From Lepisosteus oculatus (lineage: Eukaryota; Chordata; Actinopteri; Semionotiformes; Lepisosteidae), in contig NC_090723.1 in NCBI RefSeq assembly GCF_040954835.1, positions 9,248,001-9,312,000 on the forward strand: a stretch of 64,000 nt of DNA, in the 5' to 3' direction. The notes under the pieces are model-generated. The model did not search any database and was not told the DNA's origin. It worked only from the letters and a program-made list of their open reading frames with translations. Shown here one piece after another: positions 25,117 through 37,184 of this stretch; positions within the stretch are counted from its first letter, which is position 1; every line of letters starts with the position of its first letter. Position numbers and translations under genes: made by a program.

Positions 25117-25126
25117 TCACGTGACC
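25117..25126. promoter_or_regulatory. TCACGTGACC E-box in the desert
   Basis: The same 10-base core as in the Hoxb3 promoter palindrome, 8.5 kb upstream of Hoxb3. It may mark a distal promoter or enhancer, which is inferred. Confidence 0.4.
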
Positions 25127-27138
25127 CACATACGTCAACATTCGCTCGTTTTAAAGGGAATTCGGAAATGAAACACTTTTTTTTGGGGTGGGGAGCACAT
25201 TTTTTTTTAAAAAAAAAACCCCAATAGTCGTGATAAACTTTCGGGAGTTCGAACCTTTTCCAGGCTGTCTTGTCTTTTCGCTCTCCTCATAATATTCTAC
25301 GGCCACACCACTCCCCCTGCCAGACATGTTCCATATAGTCTTGCCATCTCTTTGCAAAGGTGAGTCTTCATTGAGCTTCGGCACTAATCCCGTGTCTCGA
25401 GCTGCATATCACGCCGAGCGGGGGAGAAATCCACGCGGGCGAAGCTCTTCTTCAGAAGGAAATCGGCCCAGACATCACCTATTCCTCATCCCCGCGACCT
25501 GACACAGGACTTCCACACGCCGGAGTTCAGAAGCAGCGAGAGGGAGGGAACAGCGAGAGACACCAGGTCGCCCGGCTATAATATCAGTGATAACACAGGT
25601 TCTGCGCTTCCCACTGGAGAGAACAGAGCGGTGGGCTTGGCTTGTACACCCACGCAGACTCTCCTGCTACTAAAGATCCCGGGATTACAATTAAAACTCC
25701 TCAGTTCAAGCTCTCGCGGTTTCCTGCCAGCCGCAACCGAGGGCAAGGGCACCCCATCGCTCACAGGGCTAAAAGTACTCGCTGGACTGACCTACTTCAA
25801 TATCGGGTCCTGCAGAGCCTAGCTAACTGCCTGGCGCTCTTATTTAACTACAAATCCAGTTCATTCTTTTTTAACTTGTAAAGATTGCAACCGCGGTAAT
25901 TCAAGAAGGCTTTGGAAAGAGCTTCATTTGGACTTCACAGCAGGGCGAGGGGGGGGGCGGGGGGCGGTGGTGATGTTACTTTCTCGCATGTGAACCTTCT
26001 TGGTAAAAAGGCACTCCTGACTCCGTCTCTGACCGGCGAGGAATAACTTTGTACTGAGTGGAGTGCTGATGCTAGCTCCCACTAGGTCCTCCCGGGATCT
26101 CTGATCCCCCTGATCCATAGGTACCGCAGAAGGACTTTGATCTTTCAGGCTCGCTTCTCAGCAAACGGACAGTCCTGACAGGGAGCTCCCCCTCCTCCTC
26201 CAGCCGGGCCCAGTCAGAGTTAATTTTTAATTGCAAGGGCCCCGGGACGGTAATCTTTAACAGACAGTCAATGCAGGAGAGATGGATACAAAGGTCTGAG
26301 GGGAGCCGGGAGGGTCTGGGGTCAGGCTGCCCTCTGCTCCAGGGACAGAAAAGTGCCAACTGGACACAAAACCAGAATTTAAAAAAACCACTGAAACTGC
26401 ACTTCCAATGTTTCGTTGCATATAATGGCGCTATCTGTGTCCGAGGCGAGTAATCAAGGGCAACACGAGTCATACATTGTTTTTTTTTTCGTTTATTTCT
26501 AATCTATCTATATTTATCTTTAACCCCCTAGTTAAATTCTACATGTATATTTATTTATTCCCCGGGGAACTGCAGCGTAGCCAAGAAGTAACAGCAATCC
26601 CGAGGAAATATGCAAAACATCGAGAGCTGCCAAACCTAACGCAGTCCCACACAGGGAACAATTTACTCCAGTTATTCTTCACTTTGCGCCTTCCTGTTGG
26701 TGATTTATGATAAAATCAATTAAATTATAGCCACTTAGGGTCTTGCGGTCTCTTCCCAGTCTCTTATTCCTCCACGCGCAAACCGCTGGGTCAGAATTTC
26801 CATTTTTCGCTGGGGGGGGGTTACCGAAACTGATTCGGGAGGCTCGGGGGGGGGAATTTAATGCAAAGCAATTTTCTGCTAAAACAAGGCGGCCTGGCGA
26901 CCGGGCGAAGCTCTGTGACAATTTGCTTGCCTGAGGAGACGGAATGCAATTTGTAAAACTTTTCTTTCAACAAAAGTGCGAGGCGAGTCGGAAGTGGGCT
27001 GAGTTCAGAGCTGACACTGCCAGACACAAGCGGAGAACCAGCAGCGTGGCGCTCGTCCAAAGTCCTTCTGTACAGTTTCTACGGTATGTGAATCTATTGA
27101 GGCACCCTAGGTGTGCACTTATTACTAATGCCAACCCA

Positions 27139-27191
<53 letters not shown>
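27139..27191. repeat. (AAT)n microsatellite
   Basis: About 17 AAT units abutting the left end of the hairpin repeat at 27194. Confidence 0.95.
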
Positions 27192-27193
27192 GG

Positions 27194-27375
27194 AACAGGT
27201 AACGGGTTTATTCCATGCTGAAAAGAAAATAAAGGAAACGACGTTTCGTTCACACCTGAAGAAGGCTCCACAGCCGAAACGTTGTGTTTCCTTTCTTCTC
27301 TTTTCAGCCTGGAATAAGCCTTTACCTGTCCCTCTGCAGCCTATGCCTGCTGAAGCAGCTCCCTACTTGAACTAT
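27194..27375. mobile_element. Hairpin dispersed repeat
   Basis: Two arms of about 55 bases (27194-27248 and 27275-27329) are near-perfect inverted copies. They share blocks such as GAAACG, TTTCCTTT, TTTTCAGC, TGGAATAA and ACCTGT. The 26-base loop contains CTGAAGA, GGCT, CCAC, AGCC and GAAAC. The element continues to about 27375 and is flanked by AAT-rich tracts on both sides. The pattern resembles a dispersed repeat I associate with non-teleost fish genomes. The class (foldback element or Penelope-type terminal fragment) is not resolved. Confidence 0.6.
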
Positions 27376-27969
27376 AACAATAAAAATAATAATAGCAGCC
27401 TTTGTGTGCGAGCCTGCAAGTGTGGCGGCGTGCACTGCGCTGCTTGCGTTACGCCCCATGAATGGAAATAAACAACAAATCCATCTCCTACACACCTAGA
27501 ACAGCGTGGCGTTGGGCGAGGCGTTCTGAGGGCCCGTCTGGGCTACCGGCGGCGGCACCGCTTGGGCCAGCGGGTCGCCCTTCGCTGCTCAACCTGCCCC
27601 AGAGGTGGGGAGATTTCTGGGGGTCTGTCAGACGCCGTGGATCGGGTTTAGCTCACCCCAGCCTTGCCCAGACACACGGAAGACATGTGGGATTGGTTTG
27701 GGAGACTTTCATAGAAAAAGAATCGCCGAACCAAATTGAGAGCAGCTCAGAGTAAACAATACCTCCCAGGGTCATAAATCATGTTCAGATACATCTTCTT
27801 TTTTTTACACCTAACCTGCAGATCCGTTCACAGTTCCATTCAGAGCCCCCTAACAAAGCGCCTTCCTCTCCGCGGCTCTCTCGACACAGGCCAAACTTTC
27901 AGAAGAGGGAAAAGTTGTTGAGTTTTTGTTTTCAGTAGTTGTCGCGGTTTTTAAAGCTTTACAAGCTCA

Positions 27970-28085
27970 GGAGGAAAGGAGGTAATGCAGAGGCAGAAAG
28001 AGAGAGAGAGAGGGGGGAGAAAATGAGGCAGAGAAAGAGAGGGAGAAGCTGACAGAAAGGAGAGACAGACAGGGGGAAGACGGGC
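27970..28085 (+). repeat. Purine-rich tract
   Basis: A long run almost wholly of A and G with GAGA repeats, broken by few pyrimidines. It is a candidate triplex-forming or GAGA-type element. Confidence 0.7.
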
Positions 28086-28239
28086 CTCCTTTCTCCTCCG
28101 GTTACCTATTTGAAGGCATCTATCTTAATCTGTTGGAAGACAAAAAGTCTGCTATAGTCCGCGCAGACCTAAGGTTGCGCCTTTGCATAGGTCACACAAC
28201 GGGTAATTAATTATATCTCACGGCGCTGGAATTCGTACG

Positions 28240-28830
28240 AGGGGAAGCGGCCTGGAGACCAGGCAGCCAGTACGAGCTGGAAAACCTTACCTGCCTCCCG
28301 ACAGACCACCGAGAGTCCCGAGCGAGGCTGGCGGAGCATCAGTCAGAACTGCTGCAGCCGCCGGATTTCCGAGCCGGACCTACTGCGTGGATCGTGCCGC
28401 CGTGTGAACTGAATAGACGAGGCAGCCCGTCTCCCCCGACCCGTCCGGCTCCTCCTCACTGGACTACAGGACGGCCCACGACGCACCCGACCCCGGCCCG
28501 ACCTGGCGACACCGCGCTGTTTGTTCCCGATGTAGGTGTGGGTGCGCCACACTCCTCCACTTTAAAGCACCGGACCCCTGGATCTCTCTCCTCCACCCCA
28601 CCCCCTCCTCTTCTCCGCTGCCCTTGTGCTTGTGGAGGGTGTGAGGTCTGGCAGGGAGGACTGGCAGAGGAGGCTTTGGGTCCCACAGTCCAATGAGGAT
28701 GTGGCGAGATCCGGGAGCGCACGCGGACGCCCGGGCCAGATGGGCTCGTGCGACCCCGCGAGCCTCAGCGCGCTTCATTCCGACACTCGCGGTTCGTCGT
28801 TAACGCTCAACGCGACGCAATTCGTACAGT
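28240..28830. promoter_or_regulatory. CpG-rich block, possible promoter
   Basis: A GC- and CpG-rich segment within otherwise AT-rich spacer, 12 kb upstream of Hoxb3 and 12 kb downstream of Hoxb4. No TATA box or reading frame was recognised. It may be a distal Hoxb3 promoter or a non-coding RNA start, by inference from base composition and from the known use of distal Hoxb3 promoters in mouse. Confidence 0.35.
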
Positions 28831-29357
28831 GAACTGAAGAAGACAAAGAGTGTTAAAAGTGTAAGTCGTCTGTCGCTGAACAGGACCTCTCTGCGGGCGC
28901 AAATAATGCGTTCATTGCATTTGGTAAAATTATTCTTTGTTAGCTGGTGTTCTCCATGCAAACGTAACACTAACACTACTACTAATACTATGCATGGGAC
29001 AGTTAATAGGTCTAATAAGCCAACGCCGGTTATTTCGGACCCTTCTGTGTCTCACGCTCTTCAGTGTCACCTTTACTGTGGAGTTAAGAGGCTCCAGAGA
29101 AGGACTGGTCTTTCTCCCCGTGCTTTTGTTCAATTTTCTGCCGGAGAAAAACCGCGTTTTCTGCCTCCTCGGCACTTTGGAGAGCCGAACAGCCTCTCGG
29201 TTTCACGCGCGCGGTTTCGCCCGGAGTGGAGCACGGGCCACGAGCAGCCACGCGGACCGGTCTGAGTTAGCAGGAGGCTCGATATTGATTTATTCCCAAA
29301 CGTGTAATCACCTCGACATCAGAAAGCCGGGAAGTAACTCTACGGACTAAACATCTG

Positions 29358-29362
<5 letters not shown>

Positions 29363-29415
<53 letters not shown>

Positions 29416-29420
29416 TAATA
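29363..29420. repeat. (TAA)n microsatellite
   Basis: About 17 TAA units followed by an imperfect tail. Confidence 0.95.
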
Positions 29421-32400
29421 GAGAGTGAAGTACTGCCATTAATTTATCAGCGAATTTACGATATTTAGTGTTTTCACAAGTATTCAGTGACATATCGGCT
29501 ATTTGCCTTCTAAAAAACCGTGAAATAAAGGTTTCTCATTGAATTCGTTTTCTGTTCTTTGTGGTCGATCTGTTCAGACGCCCTAACTGGGGAAGAGAAG
29601 CGGATTTCAGGGGCACTAAGCTCGAGTCTCTACAGCGTCGCCACGTTATTTTAGCTCAGACAAATGTGTATTTAATTTATAGGACGAGCCAACGGGAGCG
29701 CTGTCTTTACAATCCCTCATCCTCTCCTGTTATAACTAACCGCGTTCCTCTCTGTAAAACGGGATTTCTCGGAACAGCAGCCTATAATGAATGTATTATC
29801 AGGATTTTCGATTTTGAAAAAAAAGAAGAAGCTTGGATTCGATTTTCGGTTCCGCGTGTTGTGTTATAAATCATGGTTTCATTAAATGAGCTTCTCGTTA
29901 AGATGGTGACATTATAATTTCTACCCACACATATATTCGTATTCTGCATTGATGTTTTAATTGTTGAATTTGACGTTTGGGTGCTACCGGCTGTGAGGAA
30001 GGTCGGGCTTTGTCCTGCCTAGTCAGTCGTCTGTTTTGTTTTTTATTGGAATACAGAAAAATCAGAAATATCCTGTATATATATATTTACACGACGCTCG
30101 CACGAGAGAGAAACAAAACGCGAATTAGTCGCAGGCGAACGAAAGTCTCTGTAATTAAAAAGCAGCTTCAGTCAAAAAAGAGACCATTGTTTACGGGAGC
30201 TCGGAAGGAGCTTTCTCTGAACTAAACGAGAAACAAAACACGATTAAATCCTCCGACTTTGCGTGTGTTTGATTTTCTCTATTTTTTTGTTTGTGTTTGT
30301 TTTCAGACTTCAGTCTGAAAACGACACGGAAAACGACAAAGCAATGTGACTAGAAGCACAACAGAAAAGGAGCTTCGGTTTCTCCTTCTTAGTTGTCTCT
30401 GACCCAGCAGCGGTGTCTGTGTGTGAAATCGAGACGGATTAAATATGGCTGCTGGAGAAGCTGTCCTGTTCGGGGCTCAGTGCTTCCCTCCGTCTTCGAT
30501 TGCCAGGGACTCTTCTAAACGACAAGGAACAGAGCCCAGCACGCCAGAGCAGAATGAGCGAATAAATTCGCGAATAAATTCGCGAGCAAAACGAATAAAC
30601 AGCTACTAGGTCCTCCTGCAACGCAACAAGGCATTCTGCAGGAGAGCGTTTTAGACCTGCATGCGGGGTGGCCGGCTAGTTTAGGGATTCAGAAATAATC
30701 GGAGGACTCTAAATTCAACGTCAGTTTCCACTAAGGCCATTGTCAACAGAAAAAAAAAACCCACCAACAACAACAGAAAATATCACTCTCCCCGTTTCTC
30801 GGTGTTGTAACCCTTCTTTTCCGCGTCTTTCACCGCGCTGATGGTCTCGCACTGCCAGTTTGGTGATGCAAACACAGAAAGAAAGACAGCATATACAACT
30901 GTGGTCTAACTACTGGTTAGTAAGGACAAATATGACATATCCCCGATTCACGTGAAGTTGGGAAACGAAAATGTATTCCAAAAGAGCATGCATATTTCCC
31001 CAGAATTATCATCTTAAGTCTTCTGTTCTGACAACATTCTCTCGTTTAACCCCTTCCTTTCCTCTCAAACGAGCGAGGATATTGTTTTTGACAAAGAGCC
31101 CCGCAATACTCACTATTATGAGAATACACATTCTGCCACTCGCTGCTACGTGCATCAATATTTGATGAAAGTCACGGAGTTGTTCCTGTTTTTCTACACA
31201 GGGGAATGGACCGCTTCGAGCGCCGGTTGTCCGGGACCCCTTGTCTGACACCCAGGCTCAACTAACCGAAGAGGGGTCCGAAGAAAGAGCGGTTAGCGTA
31301 GCCAGCCTCCCTCTGCAACCAATACCCAACTTCAAGGACAACCTAAAGGAAGCCAATTAAAGCTAACACAGCTTCTGCGTCTTTGCTGGGACTATTTCAT
31401 TTATGAACTTATTTAATATTTAATTGAGCAGGATTATTTAAGTTCCCTTGTCTCGCATGATGTGAATTTCGTTTGGTCTGTATTTGATGTGAATATGGCT
31501 GTTTCCACTGGCTCGTTTGAACGCTAAGACTCTATAATAAAGTTTTTTTTTTAATTATTTTTAAAAGAAGACTATCGACGTCTGAGGTGTTTCTTTTATC
31601 GTTCCTTGTACCCTGCCGAACCGTTGGGACTTCTCCCTTCTCCGCGTTTGCTGTCCACAGGACCCGAAAGAGCACATTTCGGTTTCGGTGTTTAAGCACC
31701 CACCACACACAAGAAGTGCGCGGAGATCCACAGACCACAAGACGCACTCACACACATAGCTCGCGTATCTGGGCTCCATTCCTCTCTAGAAAGTCATTTC
31801 TACGCAAAGCAAAACAAACAGAAAATGGCTCAAGTACGTGTGCGGGCGAATGAATGTGTGTGTGGGTTGGAAATGCTCTCCAAACCTGAACCTCCCCAAG
31901 AATTAGGCTCTCGCAATGAACTATAGCACCACACACATTTTCACGTGCATTGTTGTCAAAACAAATTCCCTTGGAAAGAAAAAAAACACACACAAAACAA
32001 AATCGACAGTGGAAATGTAAATGCCCCGATTCGCAGATCCCGGTATCTAAAAAACGAGATTATTAGGTTCTATTTTGCCTTCAGTTCGTTCTGGTTAAAC
32101 AATTGAATTCTGAGCCTATGAAGACCTCCTCCTTTAGGGCTGTATTCCAATGAGACTGATTTTTGCCCTAACGAAAAACCTGAGAAAGCTCGGCTTTAAT
32201 TGGAGAATGGATGCTATCCTGCTGAACCCCGAGCTATACTTTCCGGATTAGACCCCGTTCTTTACGAGATTTGTATGCCAACGAGGCGTTCCCGATTTGC
32301 CAAATTTAAACAAATCTTTCCTTAATTGGTAATCGCAGCCGCTGTAACTCAAGACCCCGAGCTACAGAGCCTTCGCGTTAGCGGCTGATCTATTACTGTA

Positions 32401-33156
32401 AATCGTCGACAATAATCAACTGCATCCGAGTGAGAGAGAGAGAGAGAGAGCTACAGACTACAGCGGCCAAGCCGGCGACGAGGCTGATCGCGGAAGCTCT
32501 TCCTCATTCCCAAGTATCATCACTCGAACATCATTTTCCCTGAGAAATGATTTATCGAGGACACGGCCATAAACAACACAACTCTCTCACAAACACACAA
32601 TGGCAGCCGCGGTACCGCCGACATACATATCGCTATAAATCAAGAGGAGAGAGGGAGGGAAGGAGCAGAGGGAGAGGGGGAGACAGCGAGGAGAAGAATC
32701 TGGTCCCAAAAATATAGATAATATTCCAAATCATATAAAGCAATGGGATGCAGAGACTCTTTTGGCAAGATCCCTGCTTACAAAAATGAGTAAGACACAA
32801 ACACACGACAGCGATGGAAGATCAGACGGCTATTTTGTCACATTTACAACAATAACACAAACAACAAATAATTCATTTACATGGACACACCGAGAACTTC
32901 ACAGCAGGCGCTGCAGGCTGTAGCCATCCCCCTGTTCATGATACTTACAATATCTTAGCTCACGGTGTGACTCTGCCTTCCAAATTTGTTTTATTGCAGC
33001 CTCCGTGTGTGTCTCTCCCTCTCTTTTTTTTCTCGGCTATAGGCTTGTTTTTAAAAGGACAGTTGAATTTCACGTCAGACACAGGGAGACCATGTCTGAG
33101 ATTTTCCTGACGAATACATATCTATTCTGCAACCTCTGCATTAATTATTTAATGAA

Positions 33157-33166
33157 TCACGTGACC
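33157..33166. promoter_or_regulatory. TCACGTGACC E-box in the desert
   Basis: Identical to the core at 25117 and to the Hoxb3 promoter. It is preceded by TTAATTATTTAATGAA, an AT-rich homeodomain-type stretch, and followed by a G-run. Confidence 0.4.
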
Positions 33167-33760
33167 GGGAGGGGGGATGGGGGTCTCCTTCCATGCTCGC
33201 TCGCGGGACCACTCTGACCCAGCGCTGCTTCAGCTCTGCACTTCCACAATATCCCCCCCCCCAAAAAAAAAAAACACGGAAATAATAAAAAAAACGAGCA
33301 CAGCGCGTTTGCATTCGTACAAAAAATGAAATTAAAGACTTTTTGTGTCGGTACCCAAAAAAAAAGGGACCATGGTAAGTGATTATCATAGACGAAATGA
33401 CACTAAATGAGGAACATTTCGAAGCCATTCCACTGTCTTGTGCATTTTCTTTTTCTTTCCTTCCTAAATGATTGTGTTCTCTCACCTCCACCTCCACTGA
33501 AAGAGCCAGTCGTCGTTTTTTTTATCGACGCCGTTGCAATATTATACAACGAGTAAGTCAGTAGCAGAATAAATGCATATTTCAAGTCTGAAGTCTTACG
33601 ATAGAGCTATGGCTGGGAGTAGTAGTTTAGTTTTTCTTTTCTCCTACAAAGGTGGTGTCTATTGTGATTTTAAATATCGAAATGATCAATTTCATGGTAC
33701 TCAGGGCGCAGCCCTAAACAAATTTAATTAGAATTGCTTCGTCCTGAAGTCAAATTATGT

Positions 33761-33762
<2 letters not shown>

Positions 33763-33829
<67 letters not shown>
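33763..33829. repeat. (TAA)n microsatellite
   Basis: About 22 TAA units on the plus strand. Confidence 0.95.
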
Positions 33830-34567
33830 TTTATCATTCATTTATTTCTAATACCTGAATTAGAAGTAGAAATAACATTTTTTTTTTGTTTAAAAATTTA
33901 TCCGTGAACGGTGTAGTGCTGCACAGGTAGGATCGCTGGGCGCAATAACAAGGGAGAGGAGCTCAGCGAAATTCTGCAGGCAGCTCGTTTAGGACAATGC
34001 GCTGGGTTCTGGTTCCTAGAACTCCGAACAATAGGACTGGACGGCGGTGGACGGACAGGCCTGTCTTTCTGGACGAATCTCAAGGTCACGCGAAAGCGCT
34101 ATGCGGTCTGGTTTCAGACTAAAAACCGCTCGGGCACACAGGAAAAAAATAAATAAACGGGCAAAAACGACTTGAAGTTTAAAACACAGAAGATGCACAG
34201 TTAAAAAGTAGCCTGTATCAACAGCAATTAGAACAAAAGTCAACAGCAGGAGGAAAAGCAGCTTTTCTTGCCCGGAGACCACTTAGATGTCTCGTGCCCT
34301 TACTGTCATCCTCTGTGCTAACAAAGCGCCGTCTGTAGGAGCAGAGAATTCATTCACAGCCGGGCAGCAGCAATCCACAGCATATTAACGCGGGGGCTAC
34401 ACAACTACACTGCCGACCTTACTTTTCCCTTCGCCAGACCTTATCAACGAAAATAAAAAGGCGAAATTCAAACGATCATTAAAAAGGTAAAAAAAAAAAT
34501 TCGGAGGTGTTTAATTTTTCCGTTTTGTAAATATGAGGAAAATAAAAATTAACACTGTAACTACTGT

Positions 34568-34568
<1 letters not shown>

Positions 34569-34622
<54 letters not shown>
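34569..34622. repeat. (TAA)n microsatellite
   Basis: About 17 TAA units on the plus strand. Confidence 0.95.
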
Positions 34623-34969
34623 TTCGTGTAATAAAAATAGTAGTAGTAGTAAACGATTCCGTATAGTGTAGTTGAAATAAACAAACACGGTTTATTTCTC
34701 TGGGAGAATAAAGGTTGTTTTACGAGAAATCCGAAACAACGTGCACCGATAAATCCAGGGAAAAAAAAAAGCTTGTGACGAACGAAAATCCCTTCAAAAT
34801 CAAATGAACATCTACCATGTATTTTATTAACATTGAGGATGGATTCATAAGCGCGGAGGTTCACGCAAAACCCGAGGAAAAAATCGAAATGCTCTAAAAA
34901 ACAGAGATCGAATCGAATATGAGTCTTCGCAATACCGAAGAAAAAAAAAACATTCAGTGTTTGCCATTT

Positions 34970-34970
<1 letters not shown>

Positions 34971-35034
<64 letters not shown>
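34971..35034. repeat. (TAA)n microsatellite
   Basis: About 21 TAA units on the plus strand, only 350 bases from the preceding array. Confidence 0.95.
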
Positions 35035-35406
35035 TAGTTTGACTGAAGACTGAATACCAGAGATTCTAAAAATATCCAGCCCAGGTAAGGGTGAAGCCTA
35101 TATAAACATTGCCTTTACAAAAGGGTAGGTTTATATAGAGGGAAGAAGATTGATTTACGAACCCGCGCGACCACGCTTTTACTGGGGGTCATAAATCTGA
35201 CAGAGCAGGCGCTGTGCCGCGGATCCTTTCTCAAGTAATGCCTATCAGCGGGTTATTCCTGAGAGAAATACCCTCCCAGATACCAGCCGCCTCTGCCCCA
35301 AAATCTTCTTCCTCCTCAGCGCGCGTACTTACGATTTCTTCTGGAAGCGCCGTGACGACAAAAGAACAAATATTTAGAAAGAATCGTTACAAACCGCCCC
35401 CCAATA

Positions 35407-35408
<2 letters not shown>

Positions 35409-35436
<28 letters not shown>
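35409..35436. repeat. (AAAT)n microsatellite
   Basis: About seven tetranucleotide units. Confidence 0.9.
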
Positions 35437-35437
<1 letters not shown>

Positions 35438-37174
35438 GGATCCGTCCTTGACATTAGCCATAACTCATCGTGGCCAAAATGTTACTCGACAAATTTTTAA
35501 TGTTCAATGATTTTGCTACCCGCGCAAACGCGAAACCCAAACCGGCTGATCCCCGCGCTACCTCGGCCTCCTGCGCCCGGCTCTGCCGCTCAGCAGGTGA
35601 AAATCGACGGGGTTCACAGCACCAACGAATCCACAATACCCCCCATTCAATCGAAGCACGTTTGTTCGCTAATTCGCTTGTACCGATGACTATTATTTTT
35701 TTTAAAATCACTCGTTTTATTATATGCAGGGAAAACCAGAATACACAAGGTCGTTTTTAACCGTCAGGGAGACAGAGCGAAATGCAACGAAATTTTCGCT
35801 CGGGCGAACATTTCGACCGGACAGCCTCGCTAATTTTCTTTCACATGCCAAAAGCCCTTTTAACGACCCAGAGTTGCACAGACTACCAGCGCTAGATTTA
35901 ATTCCCTAATTGGAGGGGGAAAAGGAAGCAAAGATTTCTATTTATTTATATCCGGGCCCGAGACTTCAGAGGTATACCGTGTGTACAATATATACATTAT
36001 CGCCCTGCTGAACAGACCCAGCGCCCTGTCTCTTTGGTATAATTATTAAACTGAAAAGAAAAGCGTGCACTGACGGGTTCGGAGGGGGGTAGTAAGAGGA
36101 GCTCTTTGTTGTTGTTTTTTTCTTTCACCGTGTCTTCTTCATTTCTTTAAAAAAAAATTAACACACGAAGAACGGGGCTAGGCAATATATCTATATGACT
36201 GTGCCTCTGACCTCCGCTCTCCGGCTTTTCAGAACAATAATTCAGCAAAACGTGGAGCCTATTTGTTTTGCAATTAGCGCGGGGGCCGCGAAACCGCGGG
36301 CACCTCGCGACGGTAGGCGCCTAGGTTGCGTCTTCAAGGGTGCGGGAGAGCGACCCACCGCGAGACACAATGGAAGGCGTGGGCAAAACCCACCGATTAA
36401 TCCTCGTGTCCTTAACCGGGTTGCGCATGCAGGGCACCACGCAGGGGCTGAGCCGAGCAACCACAACACGCAGGACCCTGTAGGCCTACTGCAAGAGTTC
36501 GAGAAAAGGCGCACTACCGCGGTTCTCAGCGTATATCTATATATATATCGTCTACCCACTGGGACTGGCTGGAGTTCGTTCTTTAACCCAGGTACTGCCC
36601 GTGCGGCGTGCTGGGACGTTACATTTCTTTCCGGGAGAGGAAGGGCAGCGCAGCTCTCTAGAGCTGGTATCGGCCTTAACTCGCCCCAGATGAGCGGCGG
36701 TGATTGCAGAACCGCTGGTGGTCAGCAAGTGTTACTGTAAAAAGCATGTGTTTGCCAAACATACCAGTGAACCAGACAGTCGCCCGCCCGGGCCCTGGAA
36801 GCTACACGAGTGTCCAGCGCGGAGAGATAGAAGCGTGCCCCGGGGTTACACGGCCCTGGCTGCGGTGTTATGAGTAACTGGGTCCTGGTTTATGTACAAA
36901 ATGTTACACAGAGCGGTGTCCAGTCCAGGAGAGGTCAAGGGTTTCAGAGGTCAGACTGTGACTTCAGAACGCAGCTAATCGCTTAGAAAACGTGGCCCCT
37001 GGATGAACCCGACCCGGCCATTCTGCTGTCCGTTCCACACATCGATTTTTTTTCTCTCTTCACCACTCTTCCTTGTGTCTGTACCATTTGTTCCCCTTAA
37101 CTTTTACCCTAAACCACAGCACGCAAGAAGCACAGCGCGTCACTTTGATTCGCCAGCCTTGTGAAACCAAACAG

Positions 37175-37184
37175 AGATTGATCT
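37175..37184 (+). promoter_or_regulatory. Pbx-Hox-like site downstream of Hoxb4
   Basis: AGATTGATCT, one base from the labial-type site at 11315. It lies 3.7 kb downstream of the Hoxb4 stop, where mouse Hoxb4 has late neural enhancers. No perfect Meis site was seen beside it. Confidence 0.35.

Noticed and set aside
26944..27471. 175-residue plus-strand frame with a poly-Asn run
   Set aside because: The Asn run is the AAT microsatellite and the rest runs through the hairpin repeat; the same holds for poly-Asn or poly-Ile frames at 6194, 23312, 34511 and 39599.
36932..36959. Two AGGTCA half-sites as a RARE
   Set aside because: The half-sites are 10 bases apart, not a DR1, DR2 or DR5 spacing.
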